Below are positions 23,306-35,461 of a stretch of 64,000 bases of DNA, piece by piece. The stretch comes from Lutjanus erythropterus (lineage: Eukaryota > Chordata > Actinopteri > Lutjaniformes > Lutjanidae). Both the position numbers and the translations under genes were made by a program. Each line of letters starts with the position of its first letter. Position 1 is the first letter of the stretch. The notes under the pieces are model-generated. The model was not told the origin of the DNA. It was given only the letters and a program-made list of their open reading frames with translations, and did no database searches. The stretch lies in NCBI GenBank assembly GCA_020091685.1, contig CM034592.1:36548705-36612704 (forward strand), read 5' to 3'.

Positions 23306-24190
23306 TACTCCAGCAACAAGTAATATTGCTTCTAAAAATGTGCTCAATATAGAGTCAAGGGCAGAGTCTATTTTTAAGGAAGGAAAGGATTCTTACTCTC
23401 TAAAATTCTTTGATGTTCAAAAGTTAAAAAGGCTAAAAGCCTTTGGCTAAGAACTGTGTATCTAAAGATGAAGGCAGATTTAGCCATAGCAATAAACTTA
23501 TGCACATAAAAGAATGACTTTTTTTAAGAGACTTGAGACAGTGGGCAGGATTTCTATGCAACATGAGTATAGAAAGTAATTCCTATAGTATTTGGTACCT
23601 TGAGTATGTGCAAACGCGTCTTTTATAAATGGATTTTCCCTCAAGTATCAACAGTGATTAATGTCTTTATTCTCAACGCGTGTTCTTAATCTATCTTAAA
23701 GTTCTGTGCGAGCCGTCTAATAATGGAAGTGGATTGTCTTACACTATCACTTCCCTGAGAATAAATTTCTCGACTCTCAGCTGAATATATTGAGCATGTC
23801 TGATTGATTCATGACTGCCAATATCATTACTATCATTAAGACATACATCTTCAGTACTCTCTGGATATGGAGCTTGCCAAGGGCAGCTATTATAGTGGTG
23901 TTGCATTGAAAGTGACCTCGCTGTGAACCGTCAGCATATCTCTGGATTAATTAAGGGGGCAGCATACTCCATCAGATGTGTCATCGAATGGTAGAATAGC
24001 TTCAGAAACAGCTCCCCCCCTCACATCTTTACATCAGATTATGGAGGACTATGTCCGACCTTTTACATGCCTTGTAATCAGTGGTAAAAGGTAGATATGA
24101 CAGGCCGAAGTGCACGCTATTATGACGGACCCTCGTGCACGATGAAGTACTTGCTGTGCTGCTGCTTTTAATAACCACAAACATATTGAA
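23306..24190. other. Non-coding DNA
   Basis: No gene or mobile element is recognised. 23700-24010 is non-repetitive and could be regulatory, but without specific support. Confidence 0.45.
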
Positions 24191-25045
24191 GTAAGCTGCA
24201 CCTGCTGTGGGTGAAAATGTTGTTAGCTAGCTAACGTTAGCTATGTTTATTTTTCATGTGTAAAGTTAATCTTTGATATACTGACTTTAACTTATCTTGT
24301 AGCTAGAAAGCAATTAACCTAATGTAATGCGTCAGCATCAATGTTACTTCCAAAGTTCTGCTCCTTTTCAGTCTGTGCTGCGATAAAAATTTAGAAAGCT
24401 TGGTACCGTGTGGAACCTCGGTCATCTCTTTTCTTTTCTGTTTACTGTACTTACGCTGTGTCCTATGTTCATCTATGTTGAAAAGAAAACCAAATTTTTA
24501 AGATAATGCCGTCAGAATATGTTGCTGGGCAACATGAAGCAACATCATCACATCTTAAATCAGCTAATGTAAGCAAAATGCTATATAACTAGCTAACTAA
24601 TCTTCACCACTTGTTAACAAAAAGACAGAAACAAGAAATCAAAGAAGAAGAACTGGAAAGAAATCAAAAAGAGTTAAAGTACTCTCTCATACCTAGCTAA
24701 CTAATGTACATCATTACCTTGCTAGTTACATCTGATAGCTAATGTTAGAAAAATAGTAGCTAATTAGCTAGCTAATCTACATAAATCATTAGTGAACTGG
24801 TCACATCTGATAGCCAATGTTAGCAAGTCACTAGTTAAATAGCTAGCTAATCTGCATCAATCATTAGCTAGCTAGTTACATCTGATAGCTAAAGTTGGAA
24901 AAACAGGAACTAATTAGCTAGCTAATCTAAATAAATCATTAGTGAGCTAGTCACATCTGATAGCCAATGTTAGCAAGTCACTAACTAACTAGCTAGTTAA
25001 TGTGCATCAAACATTAGCTATCTGATAGCTAATGTAAAACGGTAA
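24191..25045 (+). repeat. TAGCTAGC-rich region with 75-bp minisatellite
   Basis: The word TCTGATAGC recurs at 24731, 24806, 24881, 24956 and 25021: an exact 75-bp period, then one unit shortened by 10 bases. Alternate units are more alike (TTACATCTGATAGCTAA against TCACATCTGATAGCCAA), giving a 150-bp higher-order unit. 24191-24700 is rich in GTTAGCTAGC words but has no clean period. Confidence 0.85.
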
Positions 25046-25189
25046 CTAACACAGCACAGAGTAAAAGGAACAAGACTTAGGAAGGGATTGCAATTGCTGC
25101 ATGCCCTCATAGAATGTTACAATGGCAAGTAACTTGCACTTTGAGTAATTTATTAACCAGGGACTTTGTTATTATTGTTTTTTTTGTTT

Positions 25190-25300
25190 GTTTTGTTTTT
25201 TACTTTTACTTAAGTAGGTCTCCCCAATGGTAATTTTCGCAGTTAAAAGTAATTGTACTTTTAACTTTAGAGTAGATTTTCAGTCCTCCACCCTCCACTT
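25190..25300. repeat. AGTAAAAGTA-type repeat end
   Basis: The stretch around TTTTACTTAAGTAGGTC and AGAGTAGATTTTCAGTCCTCCAC is the inverse-oriented counterpart of the AGTAAAAGTAGAAGTA sequence at 21400-21530. It resembles the other terminus of a hAT-like fish family. Whether it belongs to the 21375 insertion or a separate copy cannot be told. Confidence 0.45.
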
Positions 25301-26250
25301 TCCTCACTCTACCTGCTCTCCTCTTGGCTCTCTGCATCTCTTGCTCATGTATTCCCTGTCTTCCCTCTGAATTTAAATGTGTCCCTCCTTCATTTTCTCC
25401 CCATGTACCTTTGATAAGAGTGGATCGTTAGTGTTATTAGATTAAATTGAAAATTCGGGGTCCTTTTTTTTTTTTTTTTACCATATTATTCTTAGCCAAC
25501 TGCAATAAAACAGGGAATGTGTTTAATCTGTCAGTGGCCATTGTCATCATCACCCCCCTGATGGGAAATTCAGAAACATGGAGCTGTGCCCATTGTTTTC
25601 ACTGAGAGCAGCACAGAGAGTATTAACCCAACACAGGAAGCTCTGCGTGCCTCTGGCTTCAACACAAACATTTACCCCTCCATGCATACATATGCACACA
25701 TGTGCACACATATACCCACGTGCATGCATGCATACATGAATACACTGCAGGTGAACACACAGGATAACATGCCATCGGTTCTTGTCTCACATACAAATGA
25801 AGGAACTACAGCTGGATTCCACGGTACGCTTTGATTCTGATCTTTCCAGCATGCTGAATTTATCTGTTAAATTTATCTTTATCCTTATGTGGCCGGCAGC
25901 AGTTGTTGTGGCACATGATGCCACGCAGCATGGTAGAAAAGAATGAGCAATCCCTTATCACACCAGACCAAAAAGTATTTTCCTTTTGAAAAGGATGCAG
26001 TGTAAATGCTGTAACAACATCGCTGATAACCAGTTTTTGAGGGTTAGAATTCATGGCAACAATGCAAGAATGTCCCGCTCATGATTGATTGCACTCTATT
26101 TTACACTGTCACGACAATGCATCTTGTTCAAAGGCATCTGTTGGCCATCACCACTTTCAGATTTATATCCCTCTTTCCATGGCAGAGTTACAACTAAACC
26201 AGATTAACAGTCTCTACAGCCATGCTAGCTGCTTTGTAGGGCAGTGTTGT
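25301..26250. other. Non-coding DNA
   Basis: No gene recognised. A 15-17 base T run lies near 25466, and 25685-25745 has alternating CATACATRTGCACA simple sequence. 25500-25620 is non-repetitive and AT-moderate. Confidence 0.5.
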
Positions 26251-26254
26251 GTAG

Positions 26255-26360
26255 TCAAGACTGAGACCAAATCATGACCAAGACAACAGTGTATCAAGAC
26301 CTAAACAAGACCAAAGGCTTGAGACAAGTGAAAACCAAGACCAAGGCAGGATGAGACCAG
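26255..26360 (+). repeat. AAGACCAAGAC degenerate minisatellite
   Basis: Repeated AAGAC(T/C)GAGACCAA, CCAAGACAACAG and AACAAGACCAAAGG words over about 100 bases, a short irregular tandem array that I have seen in fish non-coding DNA. Confidence 0.5.
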
Positions 26361-26489
26361 GTGCCCCTCCATCCCACCCCCAGCTCTCTAGCCCTCAACC
26401 AAATGAGGGAGTAATAATGCAGTGTGTTGTGTTTATGTTGGAGCCAAAATTAGCTAAGGTGTTCTTGAGGCCAGGACCATTCTCGGTTA

Positions 26490-27285
26490 ACACAACACCA
26501 CTGTGAGGCAGTACTTAGGCATAGTGGTGCTTTGTGCTAAATCCTGACATCAGCATGCTAACATGTTCACAGTGATAATGCTGATGTTTAGTAGGTATGT
26601 TTACCATGCTCACCATCTCAGATTAGCCTGTTAGCATGCTAACATTCGCAAATTAGCATCAAACTTATGCTGAAACTGTTGCGAATGTTCTTAGTTTTGC
26701 AAATATTCCAGCAAAACCCAAAGTATTACATGTTTTTTGTGTGTTTATGTAACTTACAGTATGATGTCTCTGCCCGTCACCATTTTGGCAGTCCCTGACT
26801 CACCTAACTCCAGCCTAATCCAAAAATGGGCAAATAGGTGAGGCGATCAGTGACAATACCTACCTATCACTGCAAGCAGGCACACTCCGTACAGTTGTAT
26901 TTATATAGACCAAAACCGTATTTTGTAATAATTATTTCTGTTATAAAGTTGGGTGTTTTAACATGGGGGTTCATGGGGATCGACTTCTTTTTGGAGACGG
27001 CCTCATGTGGCCATTTGAGGAACTGCATTTTTTTGGCACTTGCGCATCAGCTTCTTTTTTCAGCCTCAAAGGCTGCTGCTTGATTCATCATGCATGCTTG
27101 ATTCATGTGCCGATCCATCGCGAAGATCTTATTCAGTGAAGAGATAAATAAGTGAAAATGAAAATAAATGTCAGGAGATCACCACTAATTAGGATAAATC
27201 GTCTGGAAACTTTGAACATGTGCGCCAGATTTCATGGCAATACGTCCAATAATTTTTAAGACAACACACTAAAACAGACTATCAC
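26490..27285 (+). repeat. Dispersed CATGCTAACAT-type repeat with inserted second family
   Basis: 26520-26740 (CATCAGCATGCTAACATGTT, GTTAGCATGCTAACATTCG) and 27180-27285 (CAGATTTCATGGCAATACG) belong to one common fish interspersed repeat. They are separated by about 26745-27170. That insert includes ATGGGGATCGACTTCTTTTT and GCCATTTGAGGAACTGCA, which is a different family, also seen reversed at 53680-53800. Confidence 0.55.
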
Positions 27286-27965
27286 CGCCAACAATAGAGC
27301 CATGCTTCAAGTGTGGTTAAAATGCCAGTAAGCCTCTCTACACCAGTAGAGAATAGCCAGATCCTTTCACTGTGGGGAACCTCGTGTTGATTTTCCCATA
27401 ACCGACAGTTGTTGCCGATGCTATTGATAAAAGGGTATTTGAGGAAATTCACAGAATAACCCAGTGAGATTACCAACTAAACCCAGTTAGACGCTGAGAA
27501 AAGATTGTATCTCTCCCCTCCAGTCTCTCTGTCTCACTCCCCGTCTCTAACACTGATGGATATCCAGCGCTACGTCTTCACTCAGCCATGCACACTTGCC
27601 CTCCCATTTCCCTGCTGAGGGGTCAGCTCTGCTCGTGTCTGCTGGAAAGCTTTCACAGGAGCCGCATCTTTAGCCATTCTGAGCCAACAGCAGGTAGTTT
27701 TGCTGTTGCTGACTCTATTGAAGTGATTTATTTCATCCTTCGACTTTGAAGCATCTTTTACAATAAAGTAACATTTGAAGAATGGCGTTTCAAAGAGAGA
27801 CACCTGTGTTCCAACGCTCCAAAATAATGTAAAAAATAACAGAGTTCTTACTGCCTGTAGCCTATATTGAAATTGTTTTGGGGTTATTTCAGAATCTATA
27901 CACTGTATATGATGTTGGCTTCTAAATTATCTTGTTTTATAGTCTTCGAGGCATAATTTGATCTA

Positions 27966-28740
27966 CACTCTGAGAATGTATGGGTTCCAAAAAGGTTCAT
28001 CCTGAAGGGTAGGTTCTATCCAGAACGAGTTGCTTTTAATGAACCCCTTTTTGAGGAAAAGACTTAGGGTTCTAACTGTTTTCATCGAAAGAATGCCCTC
28101 AAGGATTTCAGTGATCCTTGGAGAACAGTTTTCATGAGGGGTACAAACCTCCTGACTGTGTTCTAGATAAAACCCTCAGAATATAAAAAGGTTCACATTA
28201 GAACTCCTCTGGTTTGTTCTAGATAAAACCCTTTAAATATAAAAAGGTTCTCATTAGAAACCCCTGACTGTGATCTAGATAAAACCCTTGGAATATGAAA
28301 AAGTTCTTGGTAGGTCCTCCTCGGTTGGTTCTAGATAAAACCCTTGGAATATAAAAAGGTTCACTGTAGAATCACATGACTGTGTTCTAGATAAATCCTT
28401 GGAATACAAAAAAGGTGCTTGGTAGACCTCCCCGTCTATATTCTTGATAAAATCCTTAAATACATATACCCTTGGATCAAACCCCCAGACAGAGATCTAG
28501 GTGGAACAATTACACCATAGAAGTGTTCTCTGTAGAACCTCTCATAGAGGGCTCTAGGTGAAACCTTTCACAGATGGTTCTAGGTATAACCCTTTGTGTT
28601 GGGTTTTATGTGGAACTTTCAAAAAGAGTTCCAGTTGCAACCTCTATAAAGGATTCAACCAGGAACCAAAGGGGTTTACCTATGGGGACAAGATAGAGAA
28701 CCCCCTATGGTTCTAGTTAGCGCCTTTATTTCTAAGAGTG
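27966..28740 (+). mobile_element. GGTTC-repeat element, copy 1
   Basis: The ends are CACTCTGAGAA on the left and TTATTTCTAAGAGTG on the right, inverted to each other. The core is a tandem array in which TTCTAGATAA recurs at 28161, 28217, 28273, 28329, 28385 and 28441: an exact 56-bp period over six units. Each unit contains AAACCCTTGGAATATAAAA and GGTTC. No coding capacity. Confidence 0.75.
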
Positions 28741-30592
28741 ATACCAGCTGATGATAATAATGTGATAATAATGTACTATAGTTATTTCTTGGAGTTTTCT
28801 TCCTATTCAGTGATGAGCAGTGTGAATTCCCACGTTTCAGAGCTGTGAAAATGAAAGCTTGGATGAATGACATCCCTGCTGCCTCGAGGAACAGATGACC
28901 TTATAGGTCACCATCAGAGCATTCTTGTCCGTGACTCTCGGGTTAACGTCCTCTTCAACTCTCCAAGGAGAAAAACACAAGCCAAGCAAAGTGCTGTGGG
29001 ATTTCAGAGAGTGAAGCATATGACTGCCATTTAGGTCTCCAGATTCCCAAGGAAAAACAGGGAATTGTAGGGGAGACTGGGGAGTGTTGTAACGCCGGGT
29101 TAGTTGTAACACTGTCAGTTTGACTAACCAGTGCCCATTTGCTTACTCGTGTGGCTCACACAGACCTAGGACTAGGGAGCTGACAGGGTTAAGTCCAAAA
29201 AAATTTGGACATTTGTGTTCACACATACAGCTCCTCCAGGTAGTGTGTGGATAATTGCAGAGTTGCAGTTAAGGACTGTGATGATAACTGCAATACCACA
29301 ATACCAAGTCAGGAACACAGCCTCTGATTGGTTGACAAGTCAGGAACACAGCCTCTGATTGGTTGACAAGTTAGGAACACAACCTTTGATTGGAATGCAG
29401 ACTCTGATTGGTGTAGAAGTCATGAACACAACCATTGGTCAATAGTCCCAACCCAACACATCTTGGGATTGTCAGCAGGTGACTAACAACATGCTAACAA
29501 TAGGTATTTTCAATACACAAAAGCAATTAAATGACTACAGAAGACATTGCATGTTGAATATATTATTTTGGATTTATTTCACCACATCTCCAAAGAGATA
29601 CAACAGTTCAAGGTTGGATTACATCGCTGTAATGATACAACATTAGCATTAGCGTTAGCCTTTCCCGCTCAGCTTACTTTGGGGCTGACTACGTCACTTT
29701 TTCAGTAGTTGCAAAACAACAGCCGAGACCGTTGTGTGTGTTGAGAAACTGCAGCATTTATCACCCGACACTGTAACCTTCACTGTTCATTTACTGCCAC
29801 ACTGACAACTCACTACTAAGTTTAAGTTTCTGCTCTGCTATGAGCAGCATTGGTAGTCTGGTGCCCGTTCTCCCTCTCTTGCAGGCTTTCCTTAAAGATT
29901 TGGGGCAGACGTGCACAAAATGTATAAATTCATTCCAACCACAGATAAACAATCAGATTTAGCACTTACATTTATTATTATTTTACTTTTGAACAGATTA
30001 TCAAAGTTTTACACCAACCCTCTCAATCAGTTTAAAAATTTACTCCAATCAGGCCAGATCAGATCAGTCTCTTCTGACTGAGGTGTTTACATGAGGCTCT
30101 TTTATTGGTCTTTTACTCTGATTGCTTCGGGTCCACGTAAACGCAGCTGGGTGATCAAACAAAAAGCATTGCGACCAGTCCCGGTCTCCCCTACTGCATA
30201 TCTTATGGTGTTCATGAGAGGCTAATGTGGAGTTTTGTCGCCTATTTGTAGATTTGTTTTGAAGCCAAACGGCCTATCTGAAGGTAATAGTTTCCGAGGT
30301 TGATTAACTTTATTAGATCTTTACCCAGTAGCCTCGTTCTCTGTCTCCGTAATGCCAGCTGATCAAGTGGGAACTGCAGGGCACCAAATTGCAGAGAAGA
30401 AGGGTAATGATTTATAGGCTGGGGTGGTGAGAAAAATGATTCTAGGACTTGCGCAGTGTTATTAAAAATGTCAATTGTGGACCTGGGGACACATACAGCA
30501 GGTGGAACGAACGTCACAAACACTCACAAGAATCCTGAAAAGGCATCCGGTGTGTCAGCGAGGACAAACGATTTAGAAGCAAGGAGTCTGCA
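28741..30592. other. Unique DNA between two inverted element copies
   Basis: No gene is recognised. It includes a 31-bp tandem repeat at about 29305-29400. The rest has no clear repeat or coding signature. Confidence 0.5.
29305..29405 (+). repeat. 31-bp tandem repeat with CCAAT-type boxes
   Basis: CAGGAACACAGCCTCTGATT recurs at 29310 and 29341, with a diverged unit at 29372 (period 31), followed by a partial unit. Each unit carries GATTGG, the complement of a CCAAT box. Confidence 0.8.
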
Positions 30593-31282
30593 CACTCTGA
30601 GAAATAAAGTTACTAACTAGAACCATACAGGGTTCTTCGGCTTGTCCCCAAAGGAGAACCCTTGGGACCTTTAACAGAGGTTGTACTTGAAACCCTGTCA
30701 GAGAATTCTACTTAGAATAAAACCTTAAGGATTATAACTAGAAGCATTTCTGAAAGGTTCCTCCCAGAGCCCCTATAAGAACTTGTCTGTGTAATGGTTT
30801 CACCCTGTACCCTCTCTGTGTTTCTATCCAGAACCTTTCCAGCTTCTGAAGGTGCTAAACCCACCAAGGGGGTTCAGATGAGAACCGTTTTATATTGCAA
30901 GGGTTTTATTTAGAAGGCATGGGGTTTTATCTAAAATCCACCCAGGAAGTTCTACCAGAACCCATTTATATTCCAAGTGTTTTACAAAATTGTTTATAGA
31001 GTGCATCAGGTTATTTCTAAAACCCACCCAGGGGGTTCTACTGAGAACCTGTTTAAATGCCAAGGGCTTTATCTACAACCTGCCCTTGGGGTTCTATCAA
31101 GAACCCTTTTCTATTATGGCGAAAAGATCAATGAGAAAGGTTCTTAATTGGAACCCTTAGTCTTACAAAGAACCCTTAACGAACCCTTAATCCAAAAAAC
31201 GGTCCCTTAGAAGCAAATTGGTTCATAGTAGAACCTTAGTCCTTCAGAAAGAACCCTTTTGGAACCTTTATTTGTGAGAGTG
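30593..31282 (-). mobile_element. GGTTC-repeat element, copy 2, inverted
   Basis: Left end CACTCTGAGAAATAAAG, right end CTTTATTTGTGAGAGTG. The interior has GGGTTTTATCTAAAA and TATATTCCAAG words, which are the complements of the copy 1 units, so it lies in the opposite orientation. Unit spacing here is irregular (about 76 and 87 bases between aligned words), indicating an older or rearranged array. Confidence 0.7.
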
Positions 31283-32272
31283 TACACACACACAGCCACA
31301 AACACATGAAAATATTGCACTTCAGTCATCGTGTGTGTTTACTGTACGTGCTGTCTCTCTGTGACTCGCACAGTGTGCATGTCTTTGTTTGAGAAGAGTG
31401 TTCATGAGTCACCACTGTCTTTAGCCTGAGGCTCAGCACCCAGCCAGCTGAAGGAGGGGATGCATGTTTTATTTTAGTCGCTCTAATATGCCGTGAAGAC
31501 ATCATTATCTTGAAACATGTTGTATTCCAGAGCCTCCATTGTTTAAAATGGCACAGAAGATGTGGATAACTGTTTCATCCTCATCACAGTCATAGAGATC
31601 ATTAGATGTGCAATTCAACGTGCTTCATTAGATGTGGCTTTTGTTAGTGCCAGCTAAGCAGTGTGTGGCTGTGCGAACCCTCCTCCTCCTTGGCGAGAGA
31701 AGGATGTTATCCTTTCTGTCATGCACATACCAGCGCTGCCCATAGGGAAGAGGTGAGCATGCAAGGGAACTTGGCTGATTGAGGGCACAGGGCACACAGA
31801 GGCGCGCTGTGCACGGTTTGCCTGTGAATACTAAGGATGTCTCACAAGAGACCCTTTTGTCAGCATCGACTCCCTTTGAGAAGAGTCATGAATAGCACAG
31901 AGTGTGTGAGATCTTTTTGACATTCCTGCCATATCATCAGACTCTTTTTTAACCTCTGCAGATCCCAGGAGTTCAAGCACTTTGTGGCATTTATAGTTTG
32001 GTAAATGATATTTTCCTTCATATATATCACAGAAAAGTAGAGAAAATCAATGTAATGTAATGACTTTGGCATCAAAATCAGTGTTTCTCCGCTGTGAAGT
32101 GTTACCACTTTGGCCTGGACTGGATTTGTGACTGTAAAATATCTGCATGAAGGACTATTAGAGATGAAGCTCCTGGTAAGGCAGAATTATTCACAGATGA
32201 AAAATAGGAGAAGCATCCAGAGGAACATCTTAAATTACCTGCCACACTTTTACAGAAGTGACAGATAAATAA

Positions 32273-32309
<37 letters not shown>

Positions 32310-33368
32310 AGCAGCATGAAGTGAATGAGCTAAGCTACACTGCAGACTGGAGTCTCTGTTACGTACAGGAGCAATGTTTGTGCACATTGTCAGAAATTGT
32401 GTTATATGTGCACGAACACAAATGCGTGGTTAAAAAGCCTATCTCATCTCCCTCTTCTTCTCCTTGCAGTGCTCGTGCATTATGGTGTGTTTCATTTTGA
32501 ACTGGAAAGTTATAATTTCCGAGTTCCTAGTTGGAAATATCAGCAATATGTCGGTGCTCAAGCGTAGAACCCTCTCACATTGTTGTAAATTGTTGTTAAT
32601 AACTATTTGTATGAAGAGTCCTGGGACATCAAATAAAAACACAATAAATGAATACCATTTAGCACCGTTTAGGTTCTATTTACATTTAAATAAAAACTAA
32701 AAAACAAACAAACAAACGGAAGGAATGAACGTGAACTTGTTCATGTATGGGGACTGTGAACTTGCAAGAATTCACATAAATGAAAAATAGCAAATAAAAA
32801 AGCATAATTTCAATGACCAGTTGTGTTTGAATATCAGCATGCCAGTCACGACACATAATCAGGTGGAGACAAGTGTGTTTTGCTGAGCACTTTGGCAGCA
32901 GAATGATTACAATTTGTGCCATCGCTGGCGACCTTTGGATGTCACACCGCTCTCTCAATAAAAACGAGCGTCACACGTCAGCTTGCTAATATTCCCTCAG
33001 ATGCAGTGACACAAAATGTGTTGTTTTTTGACATGAAAAAGTGATGTGGGGGACAGCTGAGCGCCAGTAAAAGCTCCAGGGTGAAGTAGTGAAGAAATAT
33101 GACCCTGAATACATTAAATTTGGATTCATGTTGTCATGTTATGTTTTTTTGTCATTTCTTTTTGGAAGGCTCTGACATTTTTGTCATCGGAAGTGGGCCT
33201 TAAGTAACAAAAGGTTGAGAACCCCTGGTCTAAAATACAATTTTCAGCATGTCTGCCCAACAATAACAACACTAAACTCAACTCAGTAACCCCAGTCTCT
33301 TACACACACACACACACGCAGACAGACACACACACAGACAGAAAAGGAGGAATCCCGTCTCTCCCTCC
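31283..33368. other. Non-coding DNA upstream of the anks1a 5' exon
   Basis: Contains a (TAGA)n microsatellite at about 32273-32309 and a CA-rich run at about 33303-33340. 31440-31700 is non-repetitive and might be conserved regulatory DNA. No ankyrin-repeat exon or other coding exon is seen. Confidence 0.5.
32273..32309 (+). repeat. (TAGA)n microsatellite
   Basis: An uninterrupted tetranucleotide run of about nine units. Confidence 0.95.
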
Positions 33369-33575
33369 TTTAAAATGGAGCAGCCACCCAGTGCGTCAGT
33401 AACCTGATTACCCCAGCTGTCAGTCTGAATAAGGCCAGGCTTTGGGATCCTCCCGTCCTCTGATCCTCAGTACGGGACAGAGCCGGTCCTCCTGAAGAGT
33501 CTGGAAACAACCTCAGAACAGGACGGACACAAAAACACGGAGCAGGGAGAACAACCAGGGGGTACAAGTCAGCAG
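33340..33575 (+). promoter_or_regulatory. anks1a: Candidate promoter and 5' UTR exon of the short anks1a-like transcript
   Basis: A TATA-like TTTAAAA lies at 33369-33375. The following 200 bases are more GC-rich than their surroundings and end in AGTCAGCAG followed by GTAAGAGG at 33576, a strong splice donor. The next acceptor, CTGTCTTTCAG, ends at 35461. If transcription starts about 30 bases after the TATA-like box, the exon is roughly 33400-33575 and non-coding. A 10-codon ATG frame at 33375-33407 would then lie at or upstream of the start site. Confidence 0.5.
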
Positions 33576-34136
33576 GTAAGAGGATGCAGAAATGAGGAGT
33601 TTTTTTTAAACATTTCAGCTGATAGTGATGAGTTTAAGTTTTTAACAGACATCAGGCTGAATCTTAAAGTACTAAAGGTGCGTTTCAGTGTGAGCATGTA
33701 GCATGCAAACTCATGTGCTTCTTTAATAATCTATTATTGAATCCTCAGATTTTACAGGGAATATATCTTTTGTAAAGATTGTATGACTACATGAGATACA
33801 CCACCTGATGAGTGCAGGCGCACAGAGACGTCATTATCTGTATCTGTTCAACCAACAGAACTATCTGTCTAGTATCTTTACTCAGATAGAAGACCAGAAG
33901 TGGGCGTGATTTATACTAGAAGTCATGTTAAATTGGGAATATGATTCATTTTCTAACCTAATTTTCATTTGCTATGCAATTGTTGTGCCTTTAAAACATT
34001 AAGCTAAATAAATTTTGGCATATAATTAATTAAGAAATATATTCCCACATCCTTATGTTGTAGTTTTCATCTCTCTCTCTGTATTTTAATTTCTAATTAA
34101 ACTTTTATGAATTGAACCCCGCCACCGCCACCTATT

Positions 34137-34390
34137 TAAAGGACCAGTGTGTGGGAATTAGTTGCCTGCCAAGCATGTGGCTGTGAGACTCGCACAAAAT
34201 GTGAAAGGCCTATCTAGAGCTGTGTTTAGTTTGTCTGTTCGGGGCTACTGTAGAAACATGGTGGACTCCGTGGAGGATCTCTGGTCTATGTAGATAAAAA
34301 TGGTAATAAAAACAGAACTATTCTTACACTAATGAAAACATTTATATGTATACTATATTCTATTTCTGCCAATAGACCCCTCTTAAGTCA
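34137..34390 (+). repeat. TTTAAAGGACCAGTGTGTG-type repeat fragment
   Basis: The start TTTAAAGGACCAGTGTGTGG and body words TGTAGAAACATGG and TCTATGTAGATAAAAA match a common fish MITE. The opposite terminus (CACACTGGTCCTTTAA) is seen at 11567 and, diverged, at 56849. The right end is missing here. 34390-35060 is AT-rich with many ATAATATT words and holds nothing else. Confidence 0.5.
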
Positions 34391-35461
34391 CTTAACTGAC
34401 TGTAACAATACCAGAAACTATTAAAATATGATAATAAAATTATATAATATAATATTTTTTATAGATAATAAAAATCCATATTTATCACAATATTTTAAAA
34501 CTTGAAAAAATGTCCTTTAATGAACATGAAATCTTATGTGCACAGCATGTTTGTCTGTATAAAATTTTTATAAAAGCAGACAGCCATGACCAAAATGTGC
34601 AAAAACTTGGCAAAAAATGTCTCTCACAGTGAAATTTTTAATTGCAGCAGTCAATAGCAGTAATTTAATAAAATATAATAAAAAGTATAAAACAGAATAA
34701 TTTACCATGTCATATCACAGTATATATGGCGATAGTTTGATACAGAGACATTTTTTATTGTGATTTTATGATAACTGTGCGACATTTAGTAATAAGAAAC
34801 TGAAAAAAAAGCTTTATAAAACGAAAGATCCTGTTTTGCATTGGAAATAGACTCTTTACAGTAAATAGAAACATATTTAAGAGTTGAAAGTAATAATCTT
34901 AAATTGTAATGGTGCTGCATTCATGTTTCTGTAAGGGGTTAATCTTTCACAGTACTAAAATATTATACATATATTGACATTATTATATGATAATAATATT
35001 ATAATATTAAAATTACGTACCTCTGGACAAATGTACTTAGATAAAAATAAGAAGTAGTACCAGATTGCTGTGTTAGATTTTGAAAATTATTTTTTTCCTG
35101 AATAATAACAAGCAACTTTGCGTAGAAGAAATATCTGTTTCCATCACATTACTTGTGCTTTCCCAAATAATGCATTCAGGTTCTTCCCCGCTGATAAGAC
35201 AGGCAAACTATGTGGAAAGGAGAAAGTGTAGGATTATCAAAAAGCGTCCCAGTTTAGAGGGCAGAGGAGGGGGTCTCTTTGAGGCTGCCAAACACTGAGG
35301 GGAGGGCAACAGGATACAACTAGTGGGTGGACCTTTATGATTGTTTCCGTGTACAAGTCTCTCACTTACATGCTCCCGTTCCCTCCAAACAGGAGCACTT
35401 TGTATGAGTTGGAGTCAGTTGGTGCAAAGTACTTATATTTTCATTAAACTCTGTCTTTCAG

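Noticed and set aside
24700-25045. Regular direct repeats resembling a CRISPR array
   Set aside because: The whole 75-bp unit is repeated with no unique spacers, there are no cas genes, and the genome is vertebrate. It is a minisatellite.
28100-28490. 56-bp periodic repeats resembling a CRISPR array
   Set aside because: The entire unit is similar between repeats, and it sits inside an element with inverted ends.
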